This document shows, piece by piece, positions 18,808-27,016 of a stretch of 64,000 nucleotides of DNA. Where the stretch lies: positions 1 through 64,000 of the forward strand of contig JANQJK010000027.1 in assembly GCA_028281665.1 (NCBI GenBank). Reading direction: 5' to 3'. The stretch comes from Hyphococcus sp. GTDB lineage: Bacteria; Pseudomonadota; Alphaproteobacteria; Caulobacterales; Parvularculaceae. The position numbers and the translations under genes are program-made. Under the pieces are notes generated by a model. That model made no database searches, was not told the origin of the DNA, and saw nothing but the letters and a program-made list of their open reading frames with translations. Within the stretch, counting starts at the first letter, position 1; each line of letters opens with the position of its first letter.

Positions 18808-19008
18808 ATGGATATGCGGAAAACAGGATTTGGCGCGTCGATGCTGATAGCGGGGGTGTTTATACTTGCCGCCTGCACGACCGTCAGACTGGAAGGCGGC
18901 GACAAGCCGATTGAGGTCAACCTCAATGTAAAAATCGATCAGGAAGTTCGCGTGAAACTTGACCGCGAAATTGAAGACTTGATCGCCAACAATCCCGACA
19001 TTTTCTAG
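18808..19008 (+). CDS. ynbE: YnbE family outer-membrane lipoprotein
   Basis: 66 residues. A signal peptide ends in the lipobox LAAC. It is followed by TTVRLEGGDKPIEVNLNVKI and VRVKLDREIEDLIANNPDIF, characteristic of YnbE. The start is set by AAGGGG a few bases upstream of ATG 18808 and by the normal signal-peptide length; a longer reading from 18736 is unlikely. YnbE is the outer-membrane partner thought to dock onto the YdbH C terminus. It lies 132 bases after ydbH and 10 bases before ydbL. Confidence 0.92.
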   Translation: MDMRKTGFGASMLIAGVFILAACTTVRLEGGDKPIEVNLNVKIDQEVRVKLDREIEDLIANNPDIF

Positions 19009-19018
19009 GAAACGCGTC

Positions 19019-19369
19019 ATGAGCAAGCATCATTTTTCTTTTCTCGCCGGCGCCGTTCTAAGTCTTGCGGCGCTTCCCGCTTTCGCACTTGCGGCAAGCT
19101 CCATTGTTGAAGATGCGAAGGACCGTTGCATTGTCGGCGAACAGGTCGACGGGTATCTCGGCTTTGTCGATGAAAGCGCCGCGGACACGGCGCTGAAACG
19201 GGAAGTGCGCGACATCAATCAGCAGCGCAAGGCGTTTTACGCCGATCTTGCGGCGCGCAACGGCGTCACGATCGACGTCACCGCGGCGCTGACTGCCGAA
19301 AAGCTGATTAACGGCGCCGACGCCGGCGAGTGCGTTCAGGACGCCAGCGGCGCGTGGGTTAAGCGCTAG
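19019..19369 (+). CDS. ydbL: YdbL family periplasmic protein (DUF1318)
   Basis: 116 residues with a cleavable signal peptide (hydrophobic to about residue 23, cleavage near FALAAS). The mature part contains a VGEQVDGYLGFV segment followed by an arginine/glutamine-rich helix, as in DUF1318/YdbL proteins. YdbL is the third member of the YdbH-YnbE-YdbL set and has been proposed to prevent YnbE over-assembly. AGGAAA overlaps the ynbE stop and precedes the ATG by five bases, so the three genes look like one operon. Confidence 0.9.
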   Translation: MSKHHFSFLAGAVLSLAALPAFALAASSIVEDAKDRCIVGEQVDGYLGFVDESAADTALKREVRDINQQRKAFYADLAARNGVTIDVTAALTAEKLINGADAGECVQDASGAWVKR

Positions 19370-19580
19370 GCGTACCGGCGGCTTTCGTCCGCACAGTTTC
19401 GCTTCATCCAAAACGGCGGCGAGCCGAAACAGGGCTCGGCCGCTAAATCGAACGCATGACGAGCCAGGCCGGATCTGACGGTGCGCTCCGCATTTAAGCC
19501 GTGGCGGGCTATTTCCTGAGCTTTTTGTGAGGTGGGTCGGTCGCCCGCCGCGCTGGTGGCGCGGCTTGCTTATTGCGCAC

Positions 19581-19618
19581 TTGACCAAAACAAATTTCTT
19601 ATATAACCTATATGTTAT
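19581..19618 (+). promoter_or_regulatory. Promoter with ArsR-type operator
   Basis: A TTGACC hexamer (19581-19586) and TATAAC (19602-19607) form a plausible -35/-10 pair with a short 15-base spacer. A near-perfect 16-base palindrome, ATAACCTATATGTTAT (19603-19618), overlaps the -10 and the start codon. ATAAC-N6-GTTAT is typical of ArsR-family operators, so the regulator probably represses its own gene. Transcription would begin at or within a few bases of the ATG, hinting at a leaderless mRNA. Confidence 0.6.
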
Positions 19619-19976
19619 GGAATTGGCCTCCAATGTCGCCCGGCAGGGACAACTGGACGCGGTTTTCGCCGCTCTTGCGGATCCGACCCGGCGGGCGATC
19701 CTGTCGCGTCTGGCGGACGGAGAGGCGTCGGTTGCCGAAATTGCAACGCCGTTCTCCATCAGCCAGCCGGCAATTTCCCGGCACCTGAAGGTTCTGGAAA
19801 ATGCGGGGCTGATCGAGCGCGATATCGACGAGCAGCGCCGGCCCGCACGGCTCACGGCGGAAACCATGGCGTCAGCGGTTGATTGGCTTGCGGAGTTCAG
19901 GGCGTTCTGGGGCGCGCGGTTCGACCGGTTGGACGACGTATTGATGGAACTGAAAAAAACAGAATCAAAGGAGTGA
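19617..19976 (+). CDS. ArsR family winged-helix repressor
   Basis: 119 residues. A winged-helix domain spans about 10-85, with ALADPTRRAILSRL, the recognition helix region ISQPAISRHLKVLENAGLIE and a wing at RRPARL. No CxC metal site is present, so it is not an arsenic/zinc sensor of the classical kind. The C terminus (FWGARFDRLDDVL) matches the subgroup found next to SRPBCC proteins. An in-frame ATG at 19527 would add 30 residues, but the promoter geometry favours 19617. It is followed after four bases by the SRPBCC gene. Confidence 0.88.
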   Translation: MELASNVARQGQLDAVFAALADPTRRAILSRLADGEASVAEIATPFSISQPAISRHLKVLENAGLIERDIDEQRRPARLTAETMASAVDWLAEFRAFWGARFDRLDDVLMELKKTESKE

Positions 19977-19980
19977 GGCG

Positions 19981-20475
19981 ATGAGCGAGCTACCGGAATA
20001 TGTTCTGGACCGAACCTTCGATGCGTCGCGTGACCTTGTCTGGCGGGCCTGGACGGACCCTGACATTCTGCACCAGTGGTATGGCCCCGGCGTTGAAACA
20101 ATCATTCACCAGTATGACCTGAAGCCCGGCGGCGCCTGGCTCAACGAGATGAAAATGCGCGGCATGTCCGATTACAGCCGCATGGATTTTCAGGAGGTCG
20201 CCGAGGCGGAAAAACTCGTCTGGCATCACGCGTCTACCGATGCGGACTGGAACGTCGTCGCCAATCCCATGATGCCGGACTGGCCGCGGGTTCTCCTGAC
20301 GACGGTGACATTCTCTGATGCGGGCGGCAAAACCGACGTGCGCCTGTCGCAGGTCCCGATTGACGCCAGCGAGAAAGAAATCGCGGTCTTCGCTGAGATG
20401 ATGTCCAACATGGATGGCGGCTGGGGCAAAGGATACGCCATTATTGATGAGCTGCTGAGCCAGTTGCAGTCATAG
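19981..20475 (+). CDS. SRPBCC (AHSA1/START-like) domain protein
   Basis: 164 residues forming a single SRPBCC hydrophobic-pocket domain. It begins with YVLDRTFDASRDLVWRAWTDPD and contains QWYGPGVET and a C-terminal helix with WGKGYAIIDELL. The ArsR-SRPBCC gene pair is very common in proteobacteria; the ligand is usually unknown. A GAGTGAGG ribosome-binding site overlaps the arsR stop, so the two genes are co-transcribed and presumably co-regulated by the upstream operator. Confidence 0.9.
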   Translation: MSELPEYVLDRTFDASRDLVWRAWTDPDILHQWYGPGVETIIHQYDLKPGGAWLNEMKMRGMSDYSRMDFQEVAEAEKLVWHHASTDADWNVVANPMMPDWPRVLLTTVTFSDAGGKTDVRLSQVPIDASEKEIAVFAEMMSNMDGGWGKGYAIIDELLSQLQS

Positions 20476-20532
20476 GGCCTTTTGTTTCGCCTCCCCGGCG
20501 ACTCTCCCGAAGTCATCGCGAATCGGCCATAT

Positions 20533-20551
20533 GATCACCGGTAACGTGATC
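20533..20551 (+). repeat. Inverted repeat before chpT
   Basis: GATCAC (20533-20538) and GTGATC (20546-20551) form a perfect 6-base inverted repeat around a 7-base spacer. It lies immediately before the GGAG ribosome-binding site and 12 bases before the chpT ATG. It could be an operator or a small RNA hairpin affecting translation. Confidence 0.4.
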
Positions 20552-20563
20552 GGAGATGCGTAG

Positions 20564-21247
20564 ATGATATCGGACAATGCGGCGCCTGAGCCTGATAGCG
20601 CCGGGGAGACAGAAACGGGCCCCGACGCTCTCGGGCTGTCGGCTTTACTGTCGTCGCGGGTTTGCCACGATTTGATTAACCCGGTGGGCGCCATCGGCTC
20701 GGGCCTCGACGTACTCGACGATCCGGAAATGGATGAGTCCATGCGCGGCGCCGCGCTCGATTTGATCCGGTCCGGTGCAACGAAGGCCCTGGCGCTTTTG
20801 AGCTATGCGCGGCTCGCCTACGGCGCCGCGGGGGGATTTGGCGCCCAGATTTCCATGGACGACGCCCGTGAGGCGTTGGAGGGGCTTTACGCGACCCTGA
20901 AGCCCGACCTCGTCTGGGAGATGGCGGGCGGCATGGCGCCGAAGGAAAAGGTCAAGGCGATTTTAATCCTGACCAACGCTGCTGCGGATTGCATCCCCCG
21001 GGGCGGCGCCGTCACCATCGCCGGCGACATGGACGCTTTCAAGATTACCGCTGCCGGCAAGCGCATTTACCTACAGGAAGACCTCATTAAATCACTGCGC
21101 GGCGAGGCGCGCGACCTGACGCCCAAATTCACGCCGACACTGATTGCCGCGCAGATGATCGTCGAGGGCGGCGGGGCTGTTGACGCTTTTGCCGATGACG
21201 AAAAGGCGGTGATCGATGTCCGTTTCTCCGCCAGCGCAGGCGGTTGA
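20564..21247 (+). CDS. chpT: Histidine phosphotransferase ChpT
   Basis: 227 residues. The phosphorylated histidine is H35 in SRVCHDLINPVGAI, followed by the helical hairpin typical of ChpT dimerisation (ALDLIRSGATKALALLSYARLAYGA) and a C-terminal Bergerat-like domain that lacks ATP-binding boxes. In Caulobacter, ChpT relays phosphate from CckA to CtrA and CpdR and so controls the cell cycle. GGAG precedes the ATG by eight bases. A receiver-domain gene follows. CtrA-like boxes elsewhere in the window fit this circuit. Confidence 0.92.
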   Translation: MISDNAAPEPDSAGETETGPDALGLSALLSSRVCHDLINPVGAIGSGLDVLDDPEMDESMRGAALDLIRSGATKALALLSYARLAYGAAGGFGAQISMDDAREALEGLYATLKPDLVWEMAGGMAPKEKVKAILILTNAAADCIPRGGAVTIAGDMDAFKITAAGKRIYLQEDLIKSLRGEARDLTPKFTPTLIAAQMIVEGGGAVDAFADDEKAVIDVRFSASAGG

Positions 21248-21258
21248 CGGGGTGTTCG

Positions 21259-21273
21259 TTAACGCATCCCTAA
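21259..21273 (+). promoter_or_regulatory. CtrA-like box, TTAA-N7-CTAA
   Basis: TTAA (21259-21262), seven bases, then CTAA (21270-21273): one mismatch from the alphaproteobacterial CtrA consensus TTAA-N7-TTAA. It lies in the chpT-receiver intergenic region, 49 bases before the receiver ATG. A single near-match can occur by chance. Confidence 0.35.
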
Positions 21274-21322
21274 TACAGAGGCGGCATGATCGGCAGCGCA
21301 CCGGCGCCGCGCGAGGGAAACG

Positions 21323-21742
21323 ATGACCGAGAAAAAGACCTGTCTGATTATCGACGATTCAGAAGTGATCCGTGAGATTGCCGCGCGCATTGTCACCGAC
21401 CTCGGCTTGCGCGCCGTTCAGGCGGAAAGCGCTCCTGAAGCCATCGAAGTTTGTTCGGAAAACAAAACCGACGTCGCCCTTCTTGACTGGGACTTGCCGT
21501 CCATGGGCGCGCTCGACTTCCTTCGCAGCGCCGCCGAGTTGCCCGAGGAGAAAAAACCGGTGATCGTCCTTTGCGCGACCGAGAACGATCCTCAGCAGTT
21601 TACCTTGGCGAAGGCTGCCGGCGCGGCGCATCATATCCTCAAGCCATTCGATCGCGCGGCCGTGGAGGCGGCGTTCGCCGAGGCGGGCGTGGTCGAAAAG
21701 GTCGCCAACGATCGGGACATTTCCGTCGCGGCGAAAAAATAG
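21323..21742 (+). CDS. Single-domain response regulator (receiver only)
   Basis: 139 residues, one REC domain and no output domain. The acidic pair is in IIDDSE, the phosphoacceptor is D55 in LLDWDLPSM, the conserved lysine is in ILKPFD, and the switch position is in VIVLCATEND. Stand-alone receivers pass phosphate or act by binding partners (as CpdR and DivK do). Its position right after chpT suggests a role in the same phosphorelay, but the sequence is not clearly CpdR or DivK. A CtrA-like box lies upstream. Confidence 0.85.
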   Translation: MTEKKTCLIIDDSEVIREIAARIVTDLGLRAVQAESAPEAIEVCSENKTDVALLDWDLPSMGALDFLRSAAELPEEKKPVIVLCATENDPQQFTLAKAAGAAHHILKPFDRAAVEAAFAEAGVVEKVANDRDISVAAKK

Positions 21743-21806
21743 GACGTCCGCTCTATCGCCGCACTCCTGTCGACGATAAGGCGCAATTGAAGGTTAGCGA
21801 CAGGCC

Positions 21807-22619
21807 ATGACGCTCGTTCAATTGATTGTCCTCGCCATTATCCAGGGCATAACCGAATTTCTGCCGATTTCGTCCTCCGCGCATCTGATCCTTGCGCCCG
21901 TGGTCGTCGATGGATGGCGCGATCAGGGGTCGCTGATCGATATCGCCGCTCATGTGGGCTCATTGATTGCGGTACTGATTTATTTTCGCTCCGAATCAGT
22001 GATGCTTGTGCGAGGCGGCGTCGATACGCTCCGCTTTCGCGAAAGCGCCGACCGCAAGTTGTTTCTGTTTATCGCGGCGGCGACGATCCCGTTGCTGCTC
22101 GCGGCAAGCGTTATCGCCGCCGCCGGTATCATGGATGTCTTGCGTTCGCCGGCGACGATCGGCGCGGCAAGCATCGTCTTCGGTATTTTGTTGTGGCACG
22201 GCGATCGCCAGCCAACCGAAAAGCGCGGCCTTGAACGGATTACACTTCGCGAAACCCTGCTGATCGGCGCCGCCCAGGCGCTCGCCCTGATCCCCGGCGC
22301 ATCCCGGTCCGGCGTTACGATCACCGCTGCGCGCTATCTCGGCTGGACCCGGGAAGAGGCGGCGCGGTTTTCCATGTTGCTCGCCATTCCCGCCATCGGG
22401 GCGCTTGGGCTGTTCGCGGCGATCGGGATCGTGCGCGAAGGCGCCGGCGCGACGATGCAGGCGGCCGGCATTGTTGCGGCCCTTTCGTTTGTGACGGCTT
22501 ATGCGGCCATCGCGGTTTTGATGACCCTGACCCGGAAAATGAGCTTTACGCCGTTCGTGATTTACCGGATCGTCATGGGCGTCGCGCTGCTGGCGCTGGC
22601 GGGCGGACTATTCAATTAA
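21807..22619 (+). CDS. uppP: Undecaprenyl-diphosphatase UppP
   Basis: 270 residues, integral membrane with about eight hydrophobic helices. Diagnostic motifs are TEFLPISSSAHL near residues 17-28 and PGASRSG in the second half, both part of the BacA/UppP active site. It dephosphorylates undecaprenyl diphosphate to recycle the carrier used for peptidoglycan and surface polysaccharide synthesis, and gives bacitracin resistance when raised. Length and motifs are canonical. It is probably transcribed alone or from readthrough of the receiver gene 64 bases upstream. Confidence 0.96.
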   Translation: MTLVQLIVLAIIQGITEFLPISSSAHLILAPVVVDGWRDQGSLIDIAAHVGSLIAVLIYFRSESVMLVRGGVDTLRFRESADRKLFLFIAAATIPLLLAASVIAAAGIMDVLRSPATIGAASIVFGILLWHGDRQPTEKRGLERITLRETLLIGAAQALALIPGASRSGVTITAARYLGWTREEAARFSMLLAIPAIGALGLFAAIGIVREGAGATMQAAGIVAALSFVTAYAAIAVLMTLTRKMSFTPFVIYRIVMGVALLALAGGLFN

Positions 22620-22716
22620 TGCCGGATCGCCGCAAAGTGGCCCTGATGCGACCGCGATCAGGGGGTAGTATTGCAGAACCGCCTGTTCGGCGCGGTGATT
22701 GGCGAAGCTACGCGTG

Positions 22717-23724
22717 ATGAGAGACGATGCGAATTATTGCGACAGTTCCATAAGCGCCGGCGGCGTGCGCGCGGCGACGCAAAGGCTTGCGGGCCATATT
22801 GTCCGCACGCCGCTCATCGAAAACGAGCGATTGAACGAGATCGCCGGCGGGCGGGTGTTGTTGAAAGCCGAACCCCTACAGCGTGGCGGATCGTTCAAAC
22901 TGCGCGGCGCCTATAATTTGCTGTCGCAGCTTTCCCCCGCGCCGCGCGCGCGCGGCGTTGTCGCCTGGTCATCGGGCAATCATGCGACGGGCGTTGCCAT
23001 AGCAGCAAAAGAGTTCGACTGCCCGGCGGTTATTGTGATGCCCGCGGACGCGCCTGCGATCAAGACTGAAAACGTGCGCGCGCTTGGCGCGGAAATCGTT
23101 TTCTATGACCGGTATGGCGACGACCGGGAGGCGATCGCCGCCGCGATCGGTGAAGAACGCGGGATGGCGATTGTCCCCTCCTATGATCATCCGCATATCA
23201 TCGAGGGCCAGGGAACGGTTGCTCTGGAAACGGTTGAGCAGGCGGGCGATACGGCGATTGACCGATTTGCGATTTGTTGCGGCGGCGGCGGACTAACGGC
23301 CGGTTGCGCAACGATCCTTGAGGATGTTGCTCCCGGCGCGGAGGTTTGGATCGCCGAACCGGAAGGGTTCGACGAAGCGTGGGCTTCAGTAAAAGCCGGC
23401 GAACGGCTGACCGCCGATATCACGCAGAAAACGATCTGCGACGCGATCGCGACCCCGACGCCGGGGCGGCTGACCTTTCCGATCCTCAAGCGCCGGGTTT
23501 CCGGCGGCGCGACGGTCACCGAGGCCGCGGTGCGCCATGCCATGGCGTTTGCCTTCAGGCATCTGAAACTGGTGCTGGAACCTGGCGGCGCGGCGGGCAT
23601 TGCGGCGGTGCTGGCCGGCGAAATCCCCACGCAAGGTGTGACGACCGCCGTGACGCTCTCGGGCGGCAACGTCGATCCTGCGCTTTTTGCATCAATTTTA
23701 CGCGACGGGGAAAACCCGTCCTGA
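22717..23724 (+). CDS. PLP-dependent threonine/serine dehydratase
   Basis: 335 residues, fold type II PLP enzyme. The PLP lysine is in GSFKLRGAYN, the asparagine loop is SSGNHATGVA, and the glycine-rich phosphate loop is GGGGLTAGC. No ACT regulatory domain is present, so it is of the short catabolic threonine dehydratase or serine racemase type rather than biosynthetic IlvA. Substrate cannot be settled from sequence. I prefer ATG 22717; a TTG at 22699 would add six residues. A hairpin terminator follows its 3' end. Confidence 0.85.
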   Translation: MRDDANYCDSSISAGGVRAATQRLAGHIVRTPLIENERLNEIAGGRVLLKAEPLQRGGSFKLRGAYNLLSQLSPAPRARGVVAWSSGNHATGVAIAAKEFDCPAVIVMPADAPAIKTENVRALGAEIVFYDRYGDDREAIAAAIGEERGMAIVPSYDHPHIIEGQGTVALETVEQAGDTAIDRFAICCGGGGLTAGCATILEDVAPGAEVWIAEPEGFDEAWASVKAGERLTADITQKTICDAIATPTPGRLTFPILKRRVSGGATVTEAAVRHAMAFAFRHLKLVLEPGGAAGIAAVLAGEIPTQGVTTAVTLSGGNVDPALFASILRDGENPS

Positions 23725-23817
23725 ATTTTCGGGCGTTTCAATTTGGGCCATTTGGCGCCGGCGCCGCGCCCGGCATTGAACGCTGCGGTGATGGGTCACA
23801 TATTCAGGGCAAGCCAA

Positions 23818-23842
23818 AAACGCCGGAAATGCCCCGGCGTTT
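23818..23842 (+). terminator. Hairpin terminator after the dehydratase gene
   Basis: A perfect 9-bp stem AAACGCCGG (23818-23826) / CCGGCGTTT (23834-23842) closes a 7-base loop and runs into AGATTTTG. It lies about 95 bases after the dehydratase stop and upstream of the DUF1150 gene. The T tract is short and interrupted. Confidence 0.65.
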
Positions 23843-23910
23843 AGATTTTGATAGCGATGATCGGCGAAGCTGACCATTGCGGACAGAGAGAGTTAGGAAC
23901 GCGCCAATCC

Positions 23911-24198
23911 ATGAACGCCAACAAACCATCTGACTGGGACGGAAACGGGTCAAATGCGGAGCGCGGATTTGCGTCCTATGACGGGCGGAAGCTCGTCTAT
24001 ATCCGGCCTATTCTTGCGAGCGACGTCATCGGCGACTTGCAGGACGAGTATGGCGATATGGACGTCCAGATCGATGCGGAAGCGACGCTCTATTCGGTTC
24101 ACGACGAGGACGGCGAACGGCTTGCGCTGGTCGGCGACCGCGAACTCGCCTTCGCGGCGGCGCGTCAGTACGAAATGACGCCTGTCAGCGTCCACTAA
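23911..24198 (+). CDS. DUF1150 family protein
   Basis: 95 residues. The conserved core LVYIRPILASDVIGDLQDE and the tail VGDRELAFAAARQYEMTPVSVH mark the small alphaproteobacterial DUF1150 family, whose function is unknown; it often sits beside small heat-shock genes, though none is here. I chose ATG 23911, with AGGAAC ten bases upstream, rather than the longer frame from 23848. It converges on ptsN with a 25-base gap. Confidence 0.85.
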   Translation: MNANKPSDWDGNGSNAERGFASYDGRKLVYIRPILASDVIGDLQDEYGDMDVQIDAEATLYSVHDEDGERLALVGDRELAFAAARQYEMTPVSVH

Positions 24199-24223
24199 AA
24201 TTTTAACGATAAATCGATGGCTT

Positions 24224-24688
24224 TTACGCGGCGTCCGGCTTTTCCGCTGACGTCGCCAGGGCGAAGAGGGATTCGGCGCTGTCCGCGCCGCGCAGCGCCG
24301 CCCGCGTGTCGGGATCGCGCAGCAGGCGCGAGACCTTCGCCAGGGCCTTCAAATGGGCCGCCGTGGCGTTTGCAGGCGCCAGCAGCACGAAGATCAGGTC
24401 AACGGGCTGGTCGTCCAGCGCGTCAAAACTGACCGGCTTTTCGAGGAGGGCCAGAACGCCAGTAATCGCGCCGAGCCCGTCGATTTTTCCGTGAGGGATC
24501 GCAACGCCGTCGCCGACCCCCGTTGAGCCAAGCTGCTCGCGCTCAAGCAGCGTGTCGACGATCTCCGAGGACTGGCGGCCAACGATCGTCGCGGCCTTTT
24601 CCGCCATAATCTCCAGCGCTTCACGCTTGCAGCGGGCGTTAAGATTGTGGATCACGCCGTCCGGCTTCAGAATATCGGCAAATCCCAT
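24224..24688 (-). CDS. ptsN: Nitrogen-related PTS IIA protein PtsN (EIIA-Ntr)
   Basis: 154 residues from the ATG at 24688, the normal size of the family; an upstream ATG at 24736 adds 16 residues. The phosphorylatable histidine is H66 in GVAIPHGKIDG, preceded by EREQLGSTGVGDG. PtsN is phosphorylated by PtsP-NPr and regulates potassium transport, carbon-nitrogen balance and stress responses. It closes the rpoN-hpf-ptsN string found in most proteobacteria. Confidence 0.94.
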   Translation of the reverse strand: MGFADILKPDGVIHNLNARCKREALEIMAEKAATIVGRQSSEIVDTLLEREQLGSTGVGDGVAIPHGKIDGLGAITGVLALLEKPVSFDALDDQPVDLIFVLLAPANATAAHLKALAKVSRLLRDPDTRAALRGADSAESLFALATSAEKPDAA

Positions 24689-24829
24689 TTTCGCACTCAC
24701 AGATTGTCGGGGAGGGTCTATTTTCGCCGTTTGCATCGCCCGAATACGTCCCCCGACTTTCCTTTGCAGGTTTTTCGCCGCGTGACCGCCCCGGGGACGG
24801 AGTCCGGCGAAGAAGGGCGGGGATTTACC

Positions 24830-25408
24830 CTATTGCGCGGCCGGGTCAACCCATCCGATATGGCCGTCCCGGCGGCGATAGACAACGTTGATTCGCCCGT
24901 GGGCGGCGTTCTTGAACACAACCGCCGGTTGTTCCGCAAGATCGAGCTGCATCACCGCAGCGCCCACCGTCATTTCGCGAAGCGTCGTCTGGCTTTCGGC
25001 CACGATGACCGGCGCCGGATCGCCTTCTGGCGCTTCTTCCGTTTCCTCGTCCTTCAGCGGTTCGAGAAGGTAGAAAGACGCATTCTGCGCCGGCAAAGGG
25101 TCTTTGCCATTGGCGTGATGGTCCTTCAGGCGCCGCTTGTAGCGCCTGATTCGCTTCTCAAGCTTTTCGAGGCTTTCCTCAAACGCGCCATAGGCGTCGC
25201 CGGCTCGGCCATGGGCGGCCAGGAACACGCCGGACGCCAGATGCGTGGTGACGTCGCATTCGACCTCGCGCTTCTCTCGCGCAAACGTGACCGTCGCCTC
25301 GGCGCCGCGGTCGAAGTATTTTTTAACGCCGTCGGTTAATCGATCCGTGACATGCGCTTGCAGTGCGTCGCCGAGTTCGATGTTTTTTCCGCTGACCTGA
25401 ATGTCCAT
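24830..25408 (-). CDS. hpf: Long-form ribosome hibernation promoting factor
   Basis: 192 residues. The N-terminal RaiA/HPF domain (about 1-100) starts MDIQVSGKNIELGDAL and has the basic helix EKLEKRIRRYKRRLKDHH. A variable acidic linker leads to the C-terminal dimerisation domain (about 135-192, FKNAAHGRINVVYRRRDGHIGWVDP). Long forms dimerise 70S ribosomes into inactive 100S particles in stationary phase. GAGGA precedes the ATG. It lies between rpoN and ptsN, the usual context. Confidence 0.95.
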   Translation of the reverse strand: MDIQVSGKNIELGDALQAHVTDRLTDGVKKYFDRGAEATVTFAREKREVECDVTTHLASGVFLAAHGRAGDAYGAFEESLEKLEKRIRRYKRRLKDHHANGKDPLPAQNASFYLLEPLKDEETEEAPEGDPAPVIVAESQTTLREMTVGAAVMQLDLAEQPAVVFKNAAHGRINVVYRRRDGHIGWVDPAAQ

Positions 25409-25484
25409 GCATTATCCTCGCTTGGCGATTTTAAACGGCGTCGATCAGGGTCTATATTGGCGCCGCGGGAGCCCTTGAAAAGGG

Positions 25485-26999
25485 TCAGATAGCGCCTTGC
25501 ACCATAGCACGCCGGCGCTGGACCGACGAGGGAATGTTGAGCGTTTCCCTGTATTTGGCGACGGTTCGCCGCGCTATATCGACGCCTTCGCCCTGTAGAA
25601 TTTCCACAATCTTGTCGTCCGACAGAACCGCGTCGGCGGACTCTGCGTCAATCAGCTCGCGAATGCGGAACCGTACCGCTTCCGCCGAGTGGGCCTCGCC
25701 GCCGGATGTCGAGGCTATCGAAGCGGTGAAGAAATATTTGAGTTCGAACAGGCCCCGCGGCGTCGCCATGTATTTGTTCGACGTGACGCGCGAAACCGTC
25801 GATTCGTGCATGTCGATGGCGTCGGCGATGGTCTTCAGATTGAGCGGCCGGAGGTGTTTGACGCCATAGGCGAAGAACCCGTCCTGCTGCCTGACGATTT
25901 CCGTCGACACTTTCAGGATCGTTCGCGCGCGCTGGTCGAGGCTCTTGGCGAGCCAGTTGGCGTTGGCGAACTGATCGGTGACGTAGTTCTTGTCTTCGTC
26001 ATTTGCGCGCGCCGCGGAAACTTCCGAATAGTAGGTCCGGTTCACGAGCACGCGGGGCAGGGTGTCGCTGTTGAGTTCGACTTTCCAGCCGCCATCGGCC
26101 GATTTTCGAACGAAGACATCCGGCGCAACGGCCTGAACGGCGCCGCCGCCATAAGCGTATCCGGGCTTTGGCGTCAGGGCGCGGATCTCGGCGACCATCT
26201 GGCGGACATCGTCTTCGTCGGCGCCGGTGGCCCGCATGAGCCCCTTGAGATCGCCTTTTGCAAGCAGCTCTATGTTATCGAGAAACGCCTGCATCGTCGG
26301 ATCGCAGCGATCGGCTTCTTTCAGCTGCAACGACAGACATTCTTTGAGGTCGCGCGCGCCGACGCCGCACGGGTCGAACGTTGTGATCAAGGAGTGCACG
26401 CCCTCTATGTCGGCAAGGTCCGCGCCTAATCGCTCCGACACGTCTTCAAGGGAGTCGCGCAGATAGCCGGCGTCGTCTATCAGGTCGATCAGGTAAGCGC
26501 CGATAAACAGCTGGGACGGCTCGCGGGTCGCCACATGAAGCTGTTCCGTCAGATGCTCGGCGAGTGAAATTTCCCGTGAAAGAGCCGCGTCGAACTGGCG
26601 ATCGTCGTCAAGGGACGCGCCGCCCGATCCGGCGTTCGCCCAGTCATTGGTGCGGAAATCCTGGTCCGCGGCGTCGCTGCCGGTGCTCGACGGATCGATA
26701 TCCGCATATTCGGCGTCAATGGCGTCGCTGGCTTCCTTCTGCGCCGCGTCGCTCGTCAGGTCGACTTCGTCGGCGGTGGTTTTTTCGCTTGTCTCCGCGT
26801 TTTTCTCGCCGCGCCGTTCTTCCGGCGCGTCCGCAGGAGATTCGTCAGCTTCGAGGAACGGGTTTTCTTCAAGCTGTTCGGCGACGAATTCAGCCAGTTC
26901 GAGATTCGACAACTGCAACAGCTTGATTGCCTGCTGCAATTGCGGCGTCATCACCAGTTGTTGTGATTGCCGGAGTTCCAGTCTTGGAGCTAACGCCAC
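25485..26999 (-). CDS. rpoN: RNA polymerase sigma-54 factor
   Basis: 504 residues. Region I is glutamine/leucine-rich (QSQQLVMTPQLQQAIKLLQL). An acidic region II (about 50-130) follows, then the core-binding region with the conserved LRPLNLKTIADAI and HESTVSRVTSNKY, and a C-terminal RpoN box ARRTVAKYRE. Sigma-54 recognises -24/-12 promoters and needs AAA+ activators; in alphaproteobacteria it governs nitrogen metabolism and often flagellar genes. It lies 17 bases after lptB in the same direction. Confidence 0.97.
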   Translation of the reverse strand: MALAPRLELRQSQQLVMTPQLQQAIKLLQLSNLELAEFVAEQLEENPFLEADESPADAPEERRGEKNAETSEKTTADEVDLTSDAAQKEASDAIDAEYADIDPSSTGSDAADQDFRTNDWANAGSGGASLDDDRQFDAALSREISLAEHLTEQLHVATREPSQLFIGAYLIDLIDDAGYLRDSLEDVSERLGADLADIEGVHSLITTFDPCGVGARDLKECLSLQLKEADRCDPTMQAFLDNIELLAKGDLKGLMRATGADEDDVRQMVAEIRALTPKPGYAYGGGAVQAVAPDVFVRKSADGGWKVELNSDTLPRVLVNRTYYSEVSAARANDEDKNYVTDQFANANWLAKSLDQRARTILKVSTEIVRQQDGFFAYGVKHLRPLNLKTIADAIDMHESTVSRVTSNKYMATPRGLFELKYFFTASIASTSGGEAHSAEAVRFRIRELIDAESADAVLSDDKIVEILQGEGVDIARRTVAKYRETLNIPSSVQRRRAMVQGAI

Positions 27000-27016
27000 A
27001 CTGCCCCCTAAATCCT

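Noticed and set aside
19420-19438. CGAGCC/GGCTCG hairpin downstream of ydbL
   Set aside because: Short stem with no following T run; not enough to call a terminator.
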